Of a stretch of 8,255 nucleotides of DNA, positions 1-6,262 are shown piece by piece. The stretch covers positions 1 through 8,255 of the forward strand of contig JAAYKS010000413.1 of the NCBI GenBank assembly GCA_012522285.1. The letters are read 5' to 3'. Position numbers and translations under genes: made by a program. Source of the stretch: Clostridiaceae bacterium (GTDB lineage Bacteria > Bacillota > Clostridia > Saccharofermentanales > UBA5734). A model generated the notes under the pieces. The model searched no databases, was not told the DNA's origin, and saw only the letters and a program-made list of their open reading frames with translations. Within the stretch, counting starts at the first letter, position 1. Each line of letters opens with the position of its first letter.

Positions 1-462
1 CAGCCCGGGGCGGTTGATCATGGCGCGTGCCAATCCCAGGCGCTGGCGCTGACCCAGAGAAAAATACTTGACCCTCTTTCGGTCGTTGGCTTCCAGACCC
101 ACCGATTCCAGCACCTCGGGGATCCGCTGCGCGGGATCCACACCGGTCAGGCGGCATTGGACGACCAGATTGTCGTAGGCGGTCATATAGCCGTAAAACG
201 TAGGTGTCTCGACCACGCAGCCGGTACGGCCGCGCGCCCGGGACAAGCCTTGCGGCGTCGTCTCTCCAAACAACTCGATCTCCCCTTCGTCGGAAGATGC
301 CAAGCCGGTCAGCATGCGGATGAAGGTCGTCTTGCCCGCACCGTTTCGGCCGATAAATCCGTAGATGTCGCCAGGAGACAGGGTCAGACTGACATGGTCG
401 ACCGCCGTTCTGGCTCCGAACCGTTTGGTCAAGCCGCTTGTGCGAAGGATGGAGTCAGCCAT
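1..462 (-). CDS. BcrA-type ABC transporter ATP-binding protein, partial (C-terminus beyond window)
   Basis: This is the ATP-hydrolysing subunit of an ABC-2-type exporter, the class found in bacitracin (BcrA), lantibiotic-immunity (LanF) and NatA systems; it would act on the cytoplasmic face of the membrane. The 154 visible codons contain Walker A GRNGAGKTT (residues 38-46), a Q-loop region reading CVVETPTFYGYMT with Glu85 where glutamine is usual, and a signature SLGQRQRLGLARA from residue 135, which replaces the standard LSGGQ and is typical of the BcrA branch. Walker B, D-loop and H-loop lie beyond position 1. The ATG at 462 is preceded by AAAGGAGG (471-478) with an 8-base spacer, and the first 8 bases of the gene overlap the end of the upstream ATPase gene, so translational coupling is likely. 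Permease partners would be expected further downstream, outside the window. Family is confident; substrate is unknown. Confidence 0.93.
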   Translation of the reverse strand, partial: MADSILRTSGLTKRFGARTAVDHVSLTLSPGDIYGFIGRNGAGKTTFIRMLTGLASSDEGEIELFGETTPQGLSRARGRTGCVVETPTFYGYMTAYDNLVVQCRLTGVDPAQRIPEVLESVGLEANDRKRVKYFSLGQRQRLGLARAMINRPGL

Positions 463-1420
463 TGTCCGGTCCTCCTTTCGGTTCCGCTGAAACACCGGGC
501 ACCGGTTTGCGATAGGGGCGCAACACAATGCGGTCCCCATCGCGTTCGGCCAGCAGCCGGTCGCGGTTGGTGATGCCCAGGCTGTCCAGATACTCTTTTG
601 GAATCTGGACCCGCGCCGCGCGGTCCATCACGAGTACCTCGGTGTGCGAATCGCGTTCGATCGTCTGACCGGGCTCCTGGACGTGACCTGCTTCTTCCAG
701 GCTGGCAAGTCCGGCCAGCTCCTCTGCATAGCTCTGATTGCGCAAAAATTCGCTGCTCGTCTTCCCGTCCCGGATCGCAACGACCCGATCGACTTTGCGG
801 GACAGTTGCCGGTCGTGGGTGACGATGATGATCGTGATGCCGGTGTCTCGATTGAGAGTGCGGAACAAATCGAGGATCATCGCCGCGGTGCGGGAGTCGA
901 CTGAACCGGTCGGTTCGTCGGCCAGCAGCAGCCGAGGCCGGTTCGCAAGGGCGATCGCGATCGCCACGCGCTGCTGCTCGCCGCCGGAAAGCTGCTGCAG
1001 ACGGTTTCCCTTGCGTTCAGACAATCCAACCATGTCGAGCAGCTCCAGCGCACGCTCGCGGCGGTTCTGTTCCGCGCACAGCATCAACGGCATCTCCACG
1101 TTCTCCAGCGCGGTCAGATAGGGGATCAAATTGCGCGCATTGTTTTGCCAGACAAAACCGACGGTTTCGCGTTTGTAATCGATGATTTCCCGGTCGCTCA
1201 TGGTCAGCAGATCGTGCTCGTCCACGATAAGGCGTCCGGCCGAGGGACGGTCAAGGCCACCGAGCATGTTCAGCAGTGTGGACTTTCCGCTCCCGGAGTT
1301 GCCGATGATCGCCATCAGCTCTCCCTGTTCCACCGACAGATCGAGTCCTTGCAGTGCGAGAACCTCCAGATCGATGGTTTTGTAGATTTTGACCAGGTTT
1401 TCGCAGTCAACCATCAACAT
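455..1420 (-). CDS. MacB/LolD-type ABC transporter ATPase with C-terminal AbrB/SpoVT-like domain
   Basis: ATP-binding subunit of an FtsX-permease exporter, 321 residues against about 220-250 for the family. Residues 1-220 form a complete ATPase: Walker A GNSGSGKST (40-48), Q-loop Gln92 in GFVWQN, signature LSGGEQQ (144-150), Walker B LLLADEP (164-170), D-loop with SVD, and H-loop His202 in VTHD. After a hydrophilic linker (about 221-259), residues 260-303 read VLVMDRAARVQIPKEYLDSL followed by GI..RDRLL and DGDRIVLRP. This matches the RxxIPKE...LGI..GD...GRIVLRP pattern of AbrB/SpoVT swapped-hairpin DNA-binding domains, an uncommon fusion. The tail is proline- and glycine-rich. The ATG at 1420 has GGGAGG at 1428-1433 with a 7-base spacer, and the gene start overlaps the preceding ATPase gene by 14 bases; an alternative ATG lies two codons further in. 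It probably pairs with the preceding ATPase under the duplicated permease. The ATPase call is certain; the AbrB call is by motif only. Confidence 0.95.
   Translation of the reverse strand: MLMVDCENLVKIYKTIDLEVLALQGLDLSVEQGELMAIIGNSGSGKSTLLNMLGGLDRPSAGRLIVDEHDLLTMSDREIIDYKRETVGFVWQNNARNLIPYLTALENVEMPLMLCAEQNRRERALELLDMVGLSERKGNRLQQLSGGEQQRVAIAIALANRPRLLLADEPTGSVDSRTAAMILDLFRTLNRDTGITIIIVTHDRQLSRKVDRVVAIRDGKTSSEFLRNQSYAEELAGLASLEEAGHVQEPGQTIERDSHTEVLVMDRAARVQIPKEYLDSLGITNRDRLLAERDGDRIVLRPYRKPVPGVSAEPKGGPDNG
512..643 (-). other. AbrB/SpoVT-like domain within the ATPase (residues 260-303)
   Basis: Encoded domain, not a separate gene. It carries the RVQIPKE core (residues 270-276), a following LGI segment, an arginine-aspartate pair where the family usually has GD, and a closing DGDRIVLRP strand, in the order and spacing of an AbrB swapped-hairpin half. 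Such domains normally dimerise and bind DNA in transition-state regulators and MazE-type antitoxins. Here it may bind DNA to regulate the operon, or serve only as a dimerisation module; the sequence does not decide between these. Confidence 0.72.
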
Positions 1421-2093
1421 GGGTAATCCTCCCGTCTTCCAGTGTGTAGACCCGGTCTGCGAGCTCGATCATGTTGGGGTCGTGTGTCGTCATCACAAGT
1501 GTCAATGACTCCTTGTCGATCAGGTCCCTGAACAGCCGTACCACCTGGAGTCCCATCGCGGTGTCGAGCTCCGCCGTCGGTTCGTCCGCAAACACCAGTG
1601 CGGGGCGGTGAGCGACCGCCCGGGCAATTGCGACCCTCTGCTGCTCGCCGCCGGACAGTTCCTGGATCCGGTGTTTGACCCGGTTCTCCAAACCGACTAG
1701 GGTGAGACACTCCAACGCCCGGTCACGGCGTTCCGCCGGATCGAATCCCGCCACGCGCAATCCGAATTCGATGTTTTCCAGCGCGGTCATTGTGTTGATC
1801 AGCGCGATCGACTGAAAGACAAAACCCATCCCGGTCCTGCGCAGCTCGTCCCGCTCCCGGTCGCCGGCACCGGTGACGTCTTTGTCCTGAAACCGGACCG
1901 TGCCCGATGTGGGACGGTCGAGAGCGCCGCAAATGTTGATCAGCGTCGTCTTGCCGGAGCCGGAACGCCCCCGGAGCATCGTAAGTCGTGCGGCCGGGAT
2001 GTCGACCGTGACCTGGTCGAGCGCACGGACTTCTTCCCGCCCGGCTTTGAACACCCTCGTCACGCTGTCGGTCTGCAATATGTTGTCCGGCAT
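1407..2093 (-). CDS. MacB/LolD-type ABC transporter ATP-binding protein
   Basis: ATPase that would power the FtsX-type permease encoded just upstream; 228 residues, the usual family length. All motifs are canonical: Walker A GRSGSGKTT (42-50), Q-loop Gln94 in GFVFQS, signature LSGGEQQ (146-152), Walker B LVFADEP (166-172), D-loop AELD (174-177), and H-loop His204 in TTHD. The start is placed at the ATG at 2093 because a perfect AAGGAGGT lies 7 bases upstream (2101-2108). An in-frame ATG at 2120 overlaps the permease stop codon, but using it would translate the ribosome-binding site itself (as Lys-Glu-Val) and add nine residues without homology. The gene follows the permease stop after 23 bases and its end overlaps the next ATPase by 14 bases. 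Both this ATPase and the next look catalytically competent, so a heterodimer with two active sites is plausible. Family confidence is high. Confidence 0.95.
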   Translation of the reverse strand: MPDNILQTDSVTRVFKAGREEVRALDQVTVDIPAARLTMLRGRSGSGKTTLINICGALDRPTSGTVRFQDKDVTGAGDRERDELRRTGMGFVFQSIALINTMTALENIEFGLRVAGFDPAERRDRALECLTLVGLENRVKHRIQELSGGEQQRVAIARAVAHRPALVFADEPTAELDTAMGLQVVRLFRDLIDKESLTLVMTTHDPNMIELADRVYTLEDGRITHVDG

Positions 2094-2100
2094 CGGAGCC

Positions 2101-2108
2101 ACCTCCTT
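2101..2108 (-). promoter_or_regulatory. Ribosome binding site AAGGAGGT
   Basis: Full-length anti-16S complement, 7 bases before the ATG at 2093. It decides in favour of that start over the in-frame ATG at 2120. Confidence 0.88.
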
Positions 2109-2116
2109 GCGCCCGT

Positions 2117-4963
2117 TCATTCTTCACCCAGCTTGACGGCCTGGTCAATCCGGATTTTGAGGATGAGCCTGGCCAGCGTCAGGAAGCCGGCCACCAGGAT
2201 CACACCTACGATCACCAGGATCTTGCCCAGGTCTTCCGCATAGGCCGTGACCCGAAACGGAATCGGCTGGTCGGGTGCGGAATAGACCAGCCGGAACAGC
2301 GGCACAAACAGCGAACCGCTGATCTTGCCGATGGCCAGACCGACCGTGATCGCCACACCCGAAAGCAGGATCTGTTCGGTCAGGAGCATCCAGATAATGC
2401 TCCGCTGGGACAACCCCATCGCTCGGAAAATACCGAACTGGAGCACGCGACCCTGGATCGACAGGATCCAGTAGATGAGAAATCCGATCGCGCAGATCAG
2501 CATGGATACGATGAATCCAAGGGAAAACATCCCATTGGTTCCTTGCAGGATCAAGTCATTCTTCATCTCTACAATGTCCTGATTGGCGGACAGAATGTTG
2601 GACGTGCGGATCCGGTTTGCTCCGATGGAGTCGTACACGATCCGGTCTGTCGCACCGTCCTGGCGATCCATCCAGACTTCATAAGGTTCCATGGGCGTAT
2701 ACCGGAACACATACTCCAGGTTTGCGATCACCAGACTGTTTTCCCGGACGGTTCCATCCGGAAGAATGACGCGGGGAGTGTATCCTGGCCAGTACTCCAC
2801 AAACGCAATCACCACGACCTCGTAGGAGATGCTGCGATCCGTCACCGTAACACTGTCTCCCACATTCACATCCAGTTTGTCTTTGAGGTTGGTTGAGAGG
2901 ATGACGGATTTGGGTTGTGCGGTCATCACGTTCATGTACTCATTGATATGGTATGAATTGAGATCCGATCGCGTCCAGACTGTCTGCGCAAAATCATAGG
3001 GGTCAACCGCAAACATTTGATTCTGGCTGACGGAATTGCCTTTGGAATACAAGCCGACTTTTGCCTTGTTGAGCACACGAGTGGCGTGATCAATCCCCTC
3101 CACCTTGCTATAAACCGCAAAATCCGGTTCGTGGTAAACCACACTTTCTTCGGCTGCCACACCCGCTCCCATTTCATTTTCGACGATGACATTGCCCGAC
3201 CGGTCATATTTGACCCAGGCGGGAATGAGGCGGAGATCCGCTCCGACCAAACAGCGGGTGTTGTCTTCGACATGCAGATTGATGGTCCGGGCCGAATCCG
3301 CACTGAACAGGCCAATCGACAGGGACAAAATTAAAAACAGCATCAAAAATCCTGCCTGACCATCGCGCTGGCCGACCTGGTGGAAAGCCGCATACGCGGA
3401 AGGCGACCAGATCCGGTTGCCCGCGCGCGCGACCATCCGCACCAGCCAGGGGTACAGGCGCAGGAAAAGCAGTCCAGCGCCGATGACAAACACCGTGGAC
3501 GCAAGGTATAACAGGAAATCGACACGGTCCGCACGAATCGACACAGCGGAGACCGAAATCGCATCCAACTGCTTCTTCATCGCATACAAGCCATAAAAGG
3601 AGACGCTCAGCAAGATCACATCGAGGAACAGCCGCTGCCACAAAGGCCGTCGGGAACGGCGGGATCTTTCCCGCTTCTGCGCCACGATGCTGATGCGTGC
3701 GTTGGTCATGACCGGGACTAGGGTGGTCACGATGAACAGTACCACGGCAGCCAGCGCCGCGAGCATCGCGCCGGTGCCGATCCGGAGCGGCAACGCCTTC
3801 CGGCCGACAAACTCCAGAAATCCGTTGCTCGCGCCGAGTACACGGCACATCAGCAGCCCAAGCGGAGGACCCGCCAACAAAGAAACGCCTCCCAGCAACG
3901 CACTCTCCAACAAGTAGATCCGCAGAATCTGCCCCCGCTTCGCACCGCGGCTCTGGAACTCCGAGATTTCGTTAAGCTCACTCTGTACTTTGAGCTGAGA
4001 GATCATAAAGATGTAGAACACCAGCATCAGCACAATCGGAATGATCAAAATGGCAAGCGTCAGCAGCAAGCGTGCCTCCCGTTCCGGATACTGCTCGAGG
4101 ATGGTGGCCAGCGGAAACGACGCCAGATTTGAAGAATTGAAAGAGAAATACTCATCGCTTTGGCGCTGAAACCCGCCCAAGACGGTTTCCGCGTTTTCCA
4201 CACGGATCTGGTGATAATCAAAAGCGTAATACCAGATCGCACGCGCCAGCGTTTTGTCTCCCACCGGTGTGCTCGTGAGTTCAGTAAAGGCACTGGTGCC
4301 GATCAGCAAGTTGCTGTTGAGCGCAGGTTCCGGCTGATACCAAAACAAGTCGGCCGAATCGGCCGGTTTTACAATCCCGACGATCCGGATCCGAAACAAC
4401 GGGGTGGCAGAATCGAGAGTCGTGTAAATATCATAAATCTGATCCATCGCCATATCGGAATTGGCATAAAACCGTTCGGTGACCACGGCGTCGACGACAC
4501 CGTCCACGATGGCATCATTGTACATCCGGCCTTGCAGGATCTCTACTTTCTGTTCGAATCCCTGCACGTTTTTAACCGCCACAGCGACCTTGGACTCCGC
4601 ACCGCTTTCGTTGGTCACTTTGCGGGCAATCGAACCCATTTCCAGAATACGGCCGTACGTCGTAGCCGGCGCGTGTACATAATCCGAGGGGGTGCGGAGA
4701 GCAATATCGCCGACTCGCTTCATGTAATTGGCACGGGTGTCGCTGCCGGAAAATTTGAGCTGCGCGTCCACCACATAGTAGCCGGGGTAAAAAGCGGTGT
4801 CGAGCTGGTATTGTTCCATCTCCTTGACGAGCAGGCGCTGGAGCGTTCCGTTGGTATAGATTGGAATACTGCTCAACATGGCGACAACCAGGATAGACCC
4901 GGCCAGAAGGCAAAGAACTTTCCAGCGGTTGCTGGCAATTTTTCTCAAGACAAACAGGAACAT
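2117..4963 (-). CDS. Duplicated FtsX/MacB-type ABC transporter permease, ten transmembrane helices
   Basis: Membrane subunit of a MacB/LolCDE-like exporter, 948 residues. Hydrophobic stretches suggest helices near 14-36, 298-322, 350-373, 396-418, 443-461, 482-504, 536-556, 811-836, 857-880 and 912-934. Large hydrophilic domains lie between helices 1 and 2 (about 37-297) and between helices 7 and 8 (about 557-810) and should face outward. Two FtsX signatures are visible: EISEFQSRGAKRGQILRIYL (332-351) and FGIFRAMGLSQRSIIWML (843-860), each followed by an LLE/LTE...LL.GV helix, so each half carries one FtsX unit with its ATPase-contacting helix. A basic loop, QKRERSRRSRR (429-439), follows helix 4, consistent with a cytoplasmic position. 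The ATG at 4963 has GAGGAGAA at 4968-4975. The gene lies 75 bases after the adaptor and 23 bases before the first ATPase. It probably forms the pump's transmembrane core with the adaptor on its outer face. Substrate unknown; family confident. Confidence 0.93.
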   Translation of the reverse strand: MFLFVLRKIASNRWKVLCLLAGSILVVAMLSSIPIYTNGTLQRLLVKEMEQYQLDTAFYPGYYVVDAQLKFSGSDTRANYMKRVGDIALRTPSDYVHAPATTYGRILEMGSIARKVTNESGAESKVAVAVKNVQGFEQKVEILQGRMYNDAIVDGVVDAVVTERFYANSDMAMDQIYDIYTTLDSATPLFRIRIVGIVKPADSADLFWYQPEPALNSNLLIGTSAFTELTSTPVGDKTLARAIWYYAFDYHQIRVENAETVLGGFQRQSDEYFSFNSSNLASFPLATILEQYPEREARLLLTLAILIIPIVLMLVFYIFMISQLKVQSELNEISEFQSRGAKRGQILRIYLLESALLGGVSLLAGPPLGLLMCRVLGASNGFLEFVGRKALPLRIGTGAMLAALAAVVLFIVTTLVPVMTNARISIVAQKRERSRRSRRPLWQRLFLDVILLSVSFYGLYAMKKQLDAISVSAVSIRADRVDFLLYLASTVFVIGAGLLFLRLYPWLVRMVARAGNRIWSPSAYAAFHQVGQRDGQAGFLMLFLILSLSIGLFSADSARTINLHVEDNTRCLVGADLRLIPAWVKYDRSGNVIVENEMGAGVAAEESVVYHEPDFAVYSKVEGIDHATRVLNKAKVGLYSKGNSVSQNQMFAVDPYDFAQTVWTRSDLNSYHINEYMNVMTAQPKSVILSTNLKDKLDVNVGDSVTVTDRSISYEVVVIAFVEYWPGYTPRVILPDGTVRENSLVIANLEYVFRYTPMEPYEVWMDRQDGATDRIVYDSIGANRIRTSNILSANQDIVEMKNDLILQGTNGMFSLGFIVSMLICAIGFLIYWILSIQGRVLQFGIFRAMGLSQRSIIWMLLTEQILLSGVAITVGLAIGKISGSLFVPLFRLVYSAPDQPIPFRVTAYAEDLGKILVIVGVILVAGFLTLARLILKIRIDQAVKLGEE

Positions 4964-5038
4964 CCGATTCTCCTCGACAACGCGTTGGGCCGCTTGGCCG
5001 CGGTGGATGGCGGTAAACCGAGGTGCGAAACTTAGGCG

Positions 5039-6079
5039 TCAGCGATCGATCAGTTGATCGCCTACTTCGAGTCCGCTCAAAATTTCAATCTCGGTGTTGT
5101 TCTCAATCCCGGTGACCACGTCACGTTCCACACGCAGCCCGTCCACAAGCACATTCACATACTTGCGGCCGCCGACCGAATTCAATAGCCGTCTGGGGAT
5201 CACGATGGTGTCATCACTGCGTTCGAGCTCGTACTCAAAATAAGCCGTGGAACCCAGAACGGTGGAATCGGGCAACGGCTCGTTCGTGCGAATCAACACC
5301 GCGTTTTCCATGTCCTGCGCGGCATCAGGCGCATCGGTTCCGGTTGCGATGACTGTCGCGGTGTAGATCTCGCGCGCGACCATGACAGCCAATTCCGTAC
5401 CCGGTACCAGCTGCTGGTAATTCTCTCCGGTGTAGCGAAGCAAGAGGTCGCTCATATCGGCCACTTTGGCGATCGGCTGGTACATCTCAACCCGGTCGTT
5501 GTACTCCAGCTCTGCGGCATATACCACACGTCCGGTGAAGGGAGCATAGATGCGGGACTGCTCCAGCTGGGCCTTGAGCCGGTCGAGACGGATCCGCGCC
5601 AAGTCAAGATCGATGGCGGACTTTTCCAGATCTAACGCGGTGATCTGTCCCTTGTTGTAACGGTCTTGCGCCTGGAGGTAGTTAATCTCTACCTTGCGGA
5701 ATTCCAGCTCACCCGTCTGAATATTGTCTTCGATATCGCCGATGATCAGCGATGCAATCAGCTGGCCTTCCTCGACGGTGTCGCCGGCTTCAATCTCGAT
5801 GCTCTCCAGCCGTCCGGAAACCTTCGTAAACTGCACCGTTTCTTCTCTGGCGGATACAATGCGGGCTCCGTCACGGAAAGAATTGACAATGCTGCTCTTC
5901 TCCACCTCGATGGTATTGTACTGGATTTCAGCCGGAACGATCAGCGGCGGCGGCAACTCCCCTTCTTCCTCCGGCAAGAAATTGCAGCCGGACGCAACGA
6001 CCGCGATCGCCAGACAAGTCAGCATAGCCAGTCGCCGGAACAACGGCGCGGCGCTGGAAGAAATGATCGTTTTACGCAT
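5039..6079 (-). CDS. Lipoprotein membrane-fusion (HlyD/MacA-type) efflux adaptor
   Basis: Extracytoplasmic adaptor that docks on the MacB-like permease, 346 residues. The N-terminus has Arg-Arg, a hydrophobic core and a lipobox ending ASGC, predicting cleavage and lipid attachment at Cys32, followed by acidic and proline-rich NFLPEEEGELPPP. Then come a first half-lipoyl segment (about 87-110, VSGRLESIEIEAGDTVEEGQ), a helical hairpin (about 115-172, with EFRKVEINYLQAQDRYNKGQ), and a second lipoyl half (about 173-206, including YAPFTGRVVYAAELEYNDRV). Beta-barrel and membrane-proximal regions extend to the end. The ATG at 6079 is preferred: GGAGGG lies 5 bases upstream, and the signal peptide then begins normally. 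An upstream in-frame ATG at 6145 would add 22 residues encoded across the promoter. This is the first gene of the operon, 75 bases before the permease. The hairpin is short, as expected where there is no outer membrane to span; that point is inference. Family confidence is high. Confidence 0.93.
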   Translation of the reverse strand: MRKTIISSSAAPLFRRLAMLTCLAIAVVASGCNFLPEEEGELPPPLIVPAEIQYNTIEVEKSSIVNSFRDGARIVSAREETVQFTKVSGRLESIEIEAGDTVEEGQLIASLIIGDIEDNIQTGELEFRKVEINYLQAQDRYNKGQITALDLEKSAIDLDLARIRLDRLKAQLEQSRIYAPFTGRVVYAAELEYNDRVEMYQPIAKVADMSDLLLRYTGENYQQLVPGTELAVMVAREIYTATVIATGTDAPDAAQDMENAVLIRTNEPLPDSTVLGSTAYFEYELERSDDTIVIPRRLLNSVGGRKYVNVLVDGLRVERDVVTGIENNTEIEILSGLEVGDQLIDR

Positions 6080-6084
6080 AGCTA

Positions 6085-6090
6085 CCCTCC
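6085..6090 (-). promoter_or_regulatory. Ribosome binding site GGAGGG
   Basis: Lies 5 bases before the ATG at 6079 and selects that start for the adaptor. No comparable site precedes the in-frame ATG at 6145, which also lies upstream of the predicted transcription start. Confidence 0.82.
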
Positions 6091-6091
6091 A

Positions 6092-6121
6092 TTGACATAT
6101 GAAAAAGCTGTTCCTCATTAT
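6092..6121 (+). promoter_or_regulatory. Candidate plus-strand promoter for the dehydrogenase gene
   Basis: A perfect TTGACA (6092-6097) is followed after 18 bases by CATTAT (6116-6121), which matches the -10 consensus at four of six positions. Its -10 box overlaps that of the minus-strand promoter, so the two could not be occupied together. The resulting leader to the ATG at 6263 would be about 135 bases. The weak -10 box makes this tentative. Confidence 0.33.
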
Positions 6122-6145
6122 GCCCCAATTTTTTATACGTTTCAA
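6117..6145 (-). promoter_or_regulatory. Sigma-A/sigma-70-type promoter for the efflux operon
   Basis: On the minus strand a -35 box TTGAAA (6140-6145) and a -10 box CATAAT (6117-6122) are separated by exactly 17 bases, each matching the consensus at five of six positions. The spacer is AT-rich. The predicted start is near 6110, giving a leader of about 30 bases that contains the GGAGGG site. No other convincing promoter is seen between here and position 1, so all five minus-strand genes are probably one transcript. Confidence 0.68.
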
Positions 6146-6169
6146 TCAAACAATTGTGTATCCTGACAG

Positions 6170-6195
6170 CGGGATCGCCAAATAGATCCGACCCG
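6170..6195. repeat. Small interrupted inverted repeat, possible operator
   Basis: GGATC (6172-6176) and GATCC (6185-6189) form an inverted repeat around 8 bases, and CGGG (6170-6173) and CCCG (6192-6195) form a roughly concentric outer pair. It sits between the divergent promoters and the dehydrogenase start, where a regulator site could lie. The arms are short, so chance is a real alternative. Confidence 0.25.
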
Positions 6196-6250
6196 TGCTA
6201 TCCTGTTGCATATCACAATCACCGCCCTGTGCGTAACGCGCCAGAAAACC

Positions 6251-6255
6251 GGAGG
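6251..6255 (+). promoter_or_regulatory. Ribosome binding site GGAGG
   Basis: Lies 7 bases before the ATG at 6263 and fixes that start for the dehydrogenase. An in-frame ATG at 6206 has no such site and would add 19 residues unlike the family N-terminus. Confidence 0.85.
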
Positions 6256-6262
6256 AATCAAA

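Noticed and set aside
2094..2120. Earlier start for the first MacB-type ATPase, using the ATG that overlaps the permease stop
   Set aside because: The nine extra codons contain the AAGGAGGT ribosome-binding site for the ATG at 2093, which is a far better start.
4988..4999. Hairpin GGCC-GCTT-GGCC in the gap between adaptor and permease
   Set aside because: The stem is only 4 base pairs with no T-run, so it is not a terminator; it is probably chance in GC-rich sequence.
4160..5035. Long open frame on the plus strand opposite the permease (291 codons)
   Set aside because: It lies antisense to the N-terminal part of a clearly homologous permease gene, has no recognisable domain, and its composition looks like a reverse-strand shadow of a GC-rich gene.
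6150..6157. Perfect palindrome ACAATTGT in the divergent region
   Set aside because: Only 8 bases with no extension on either side; too short to call an operator alone.
6080..6262. Search for a riboswitch, tRNA or small RNA in the divergent region
   Set aside because: No conserved riboswitch core, cloverleaf, or hairpin with a T-run was recognised. The region is explained by two promoters and ribosome-binding sites.
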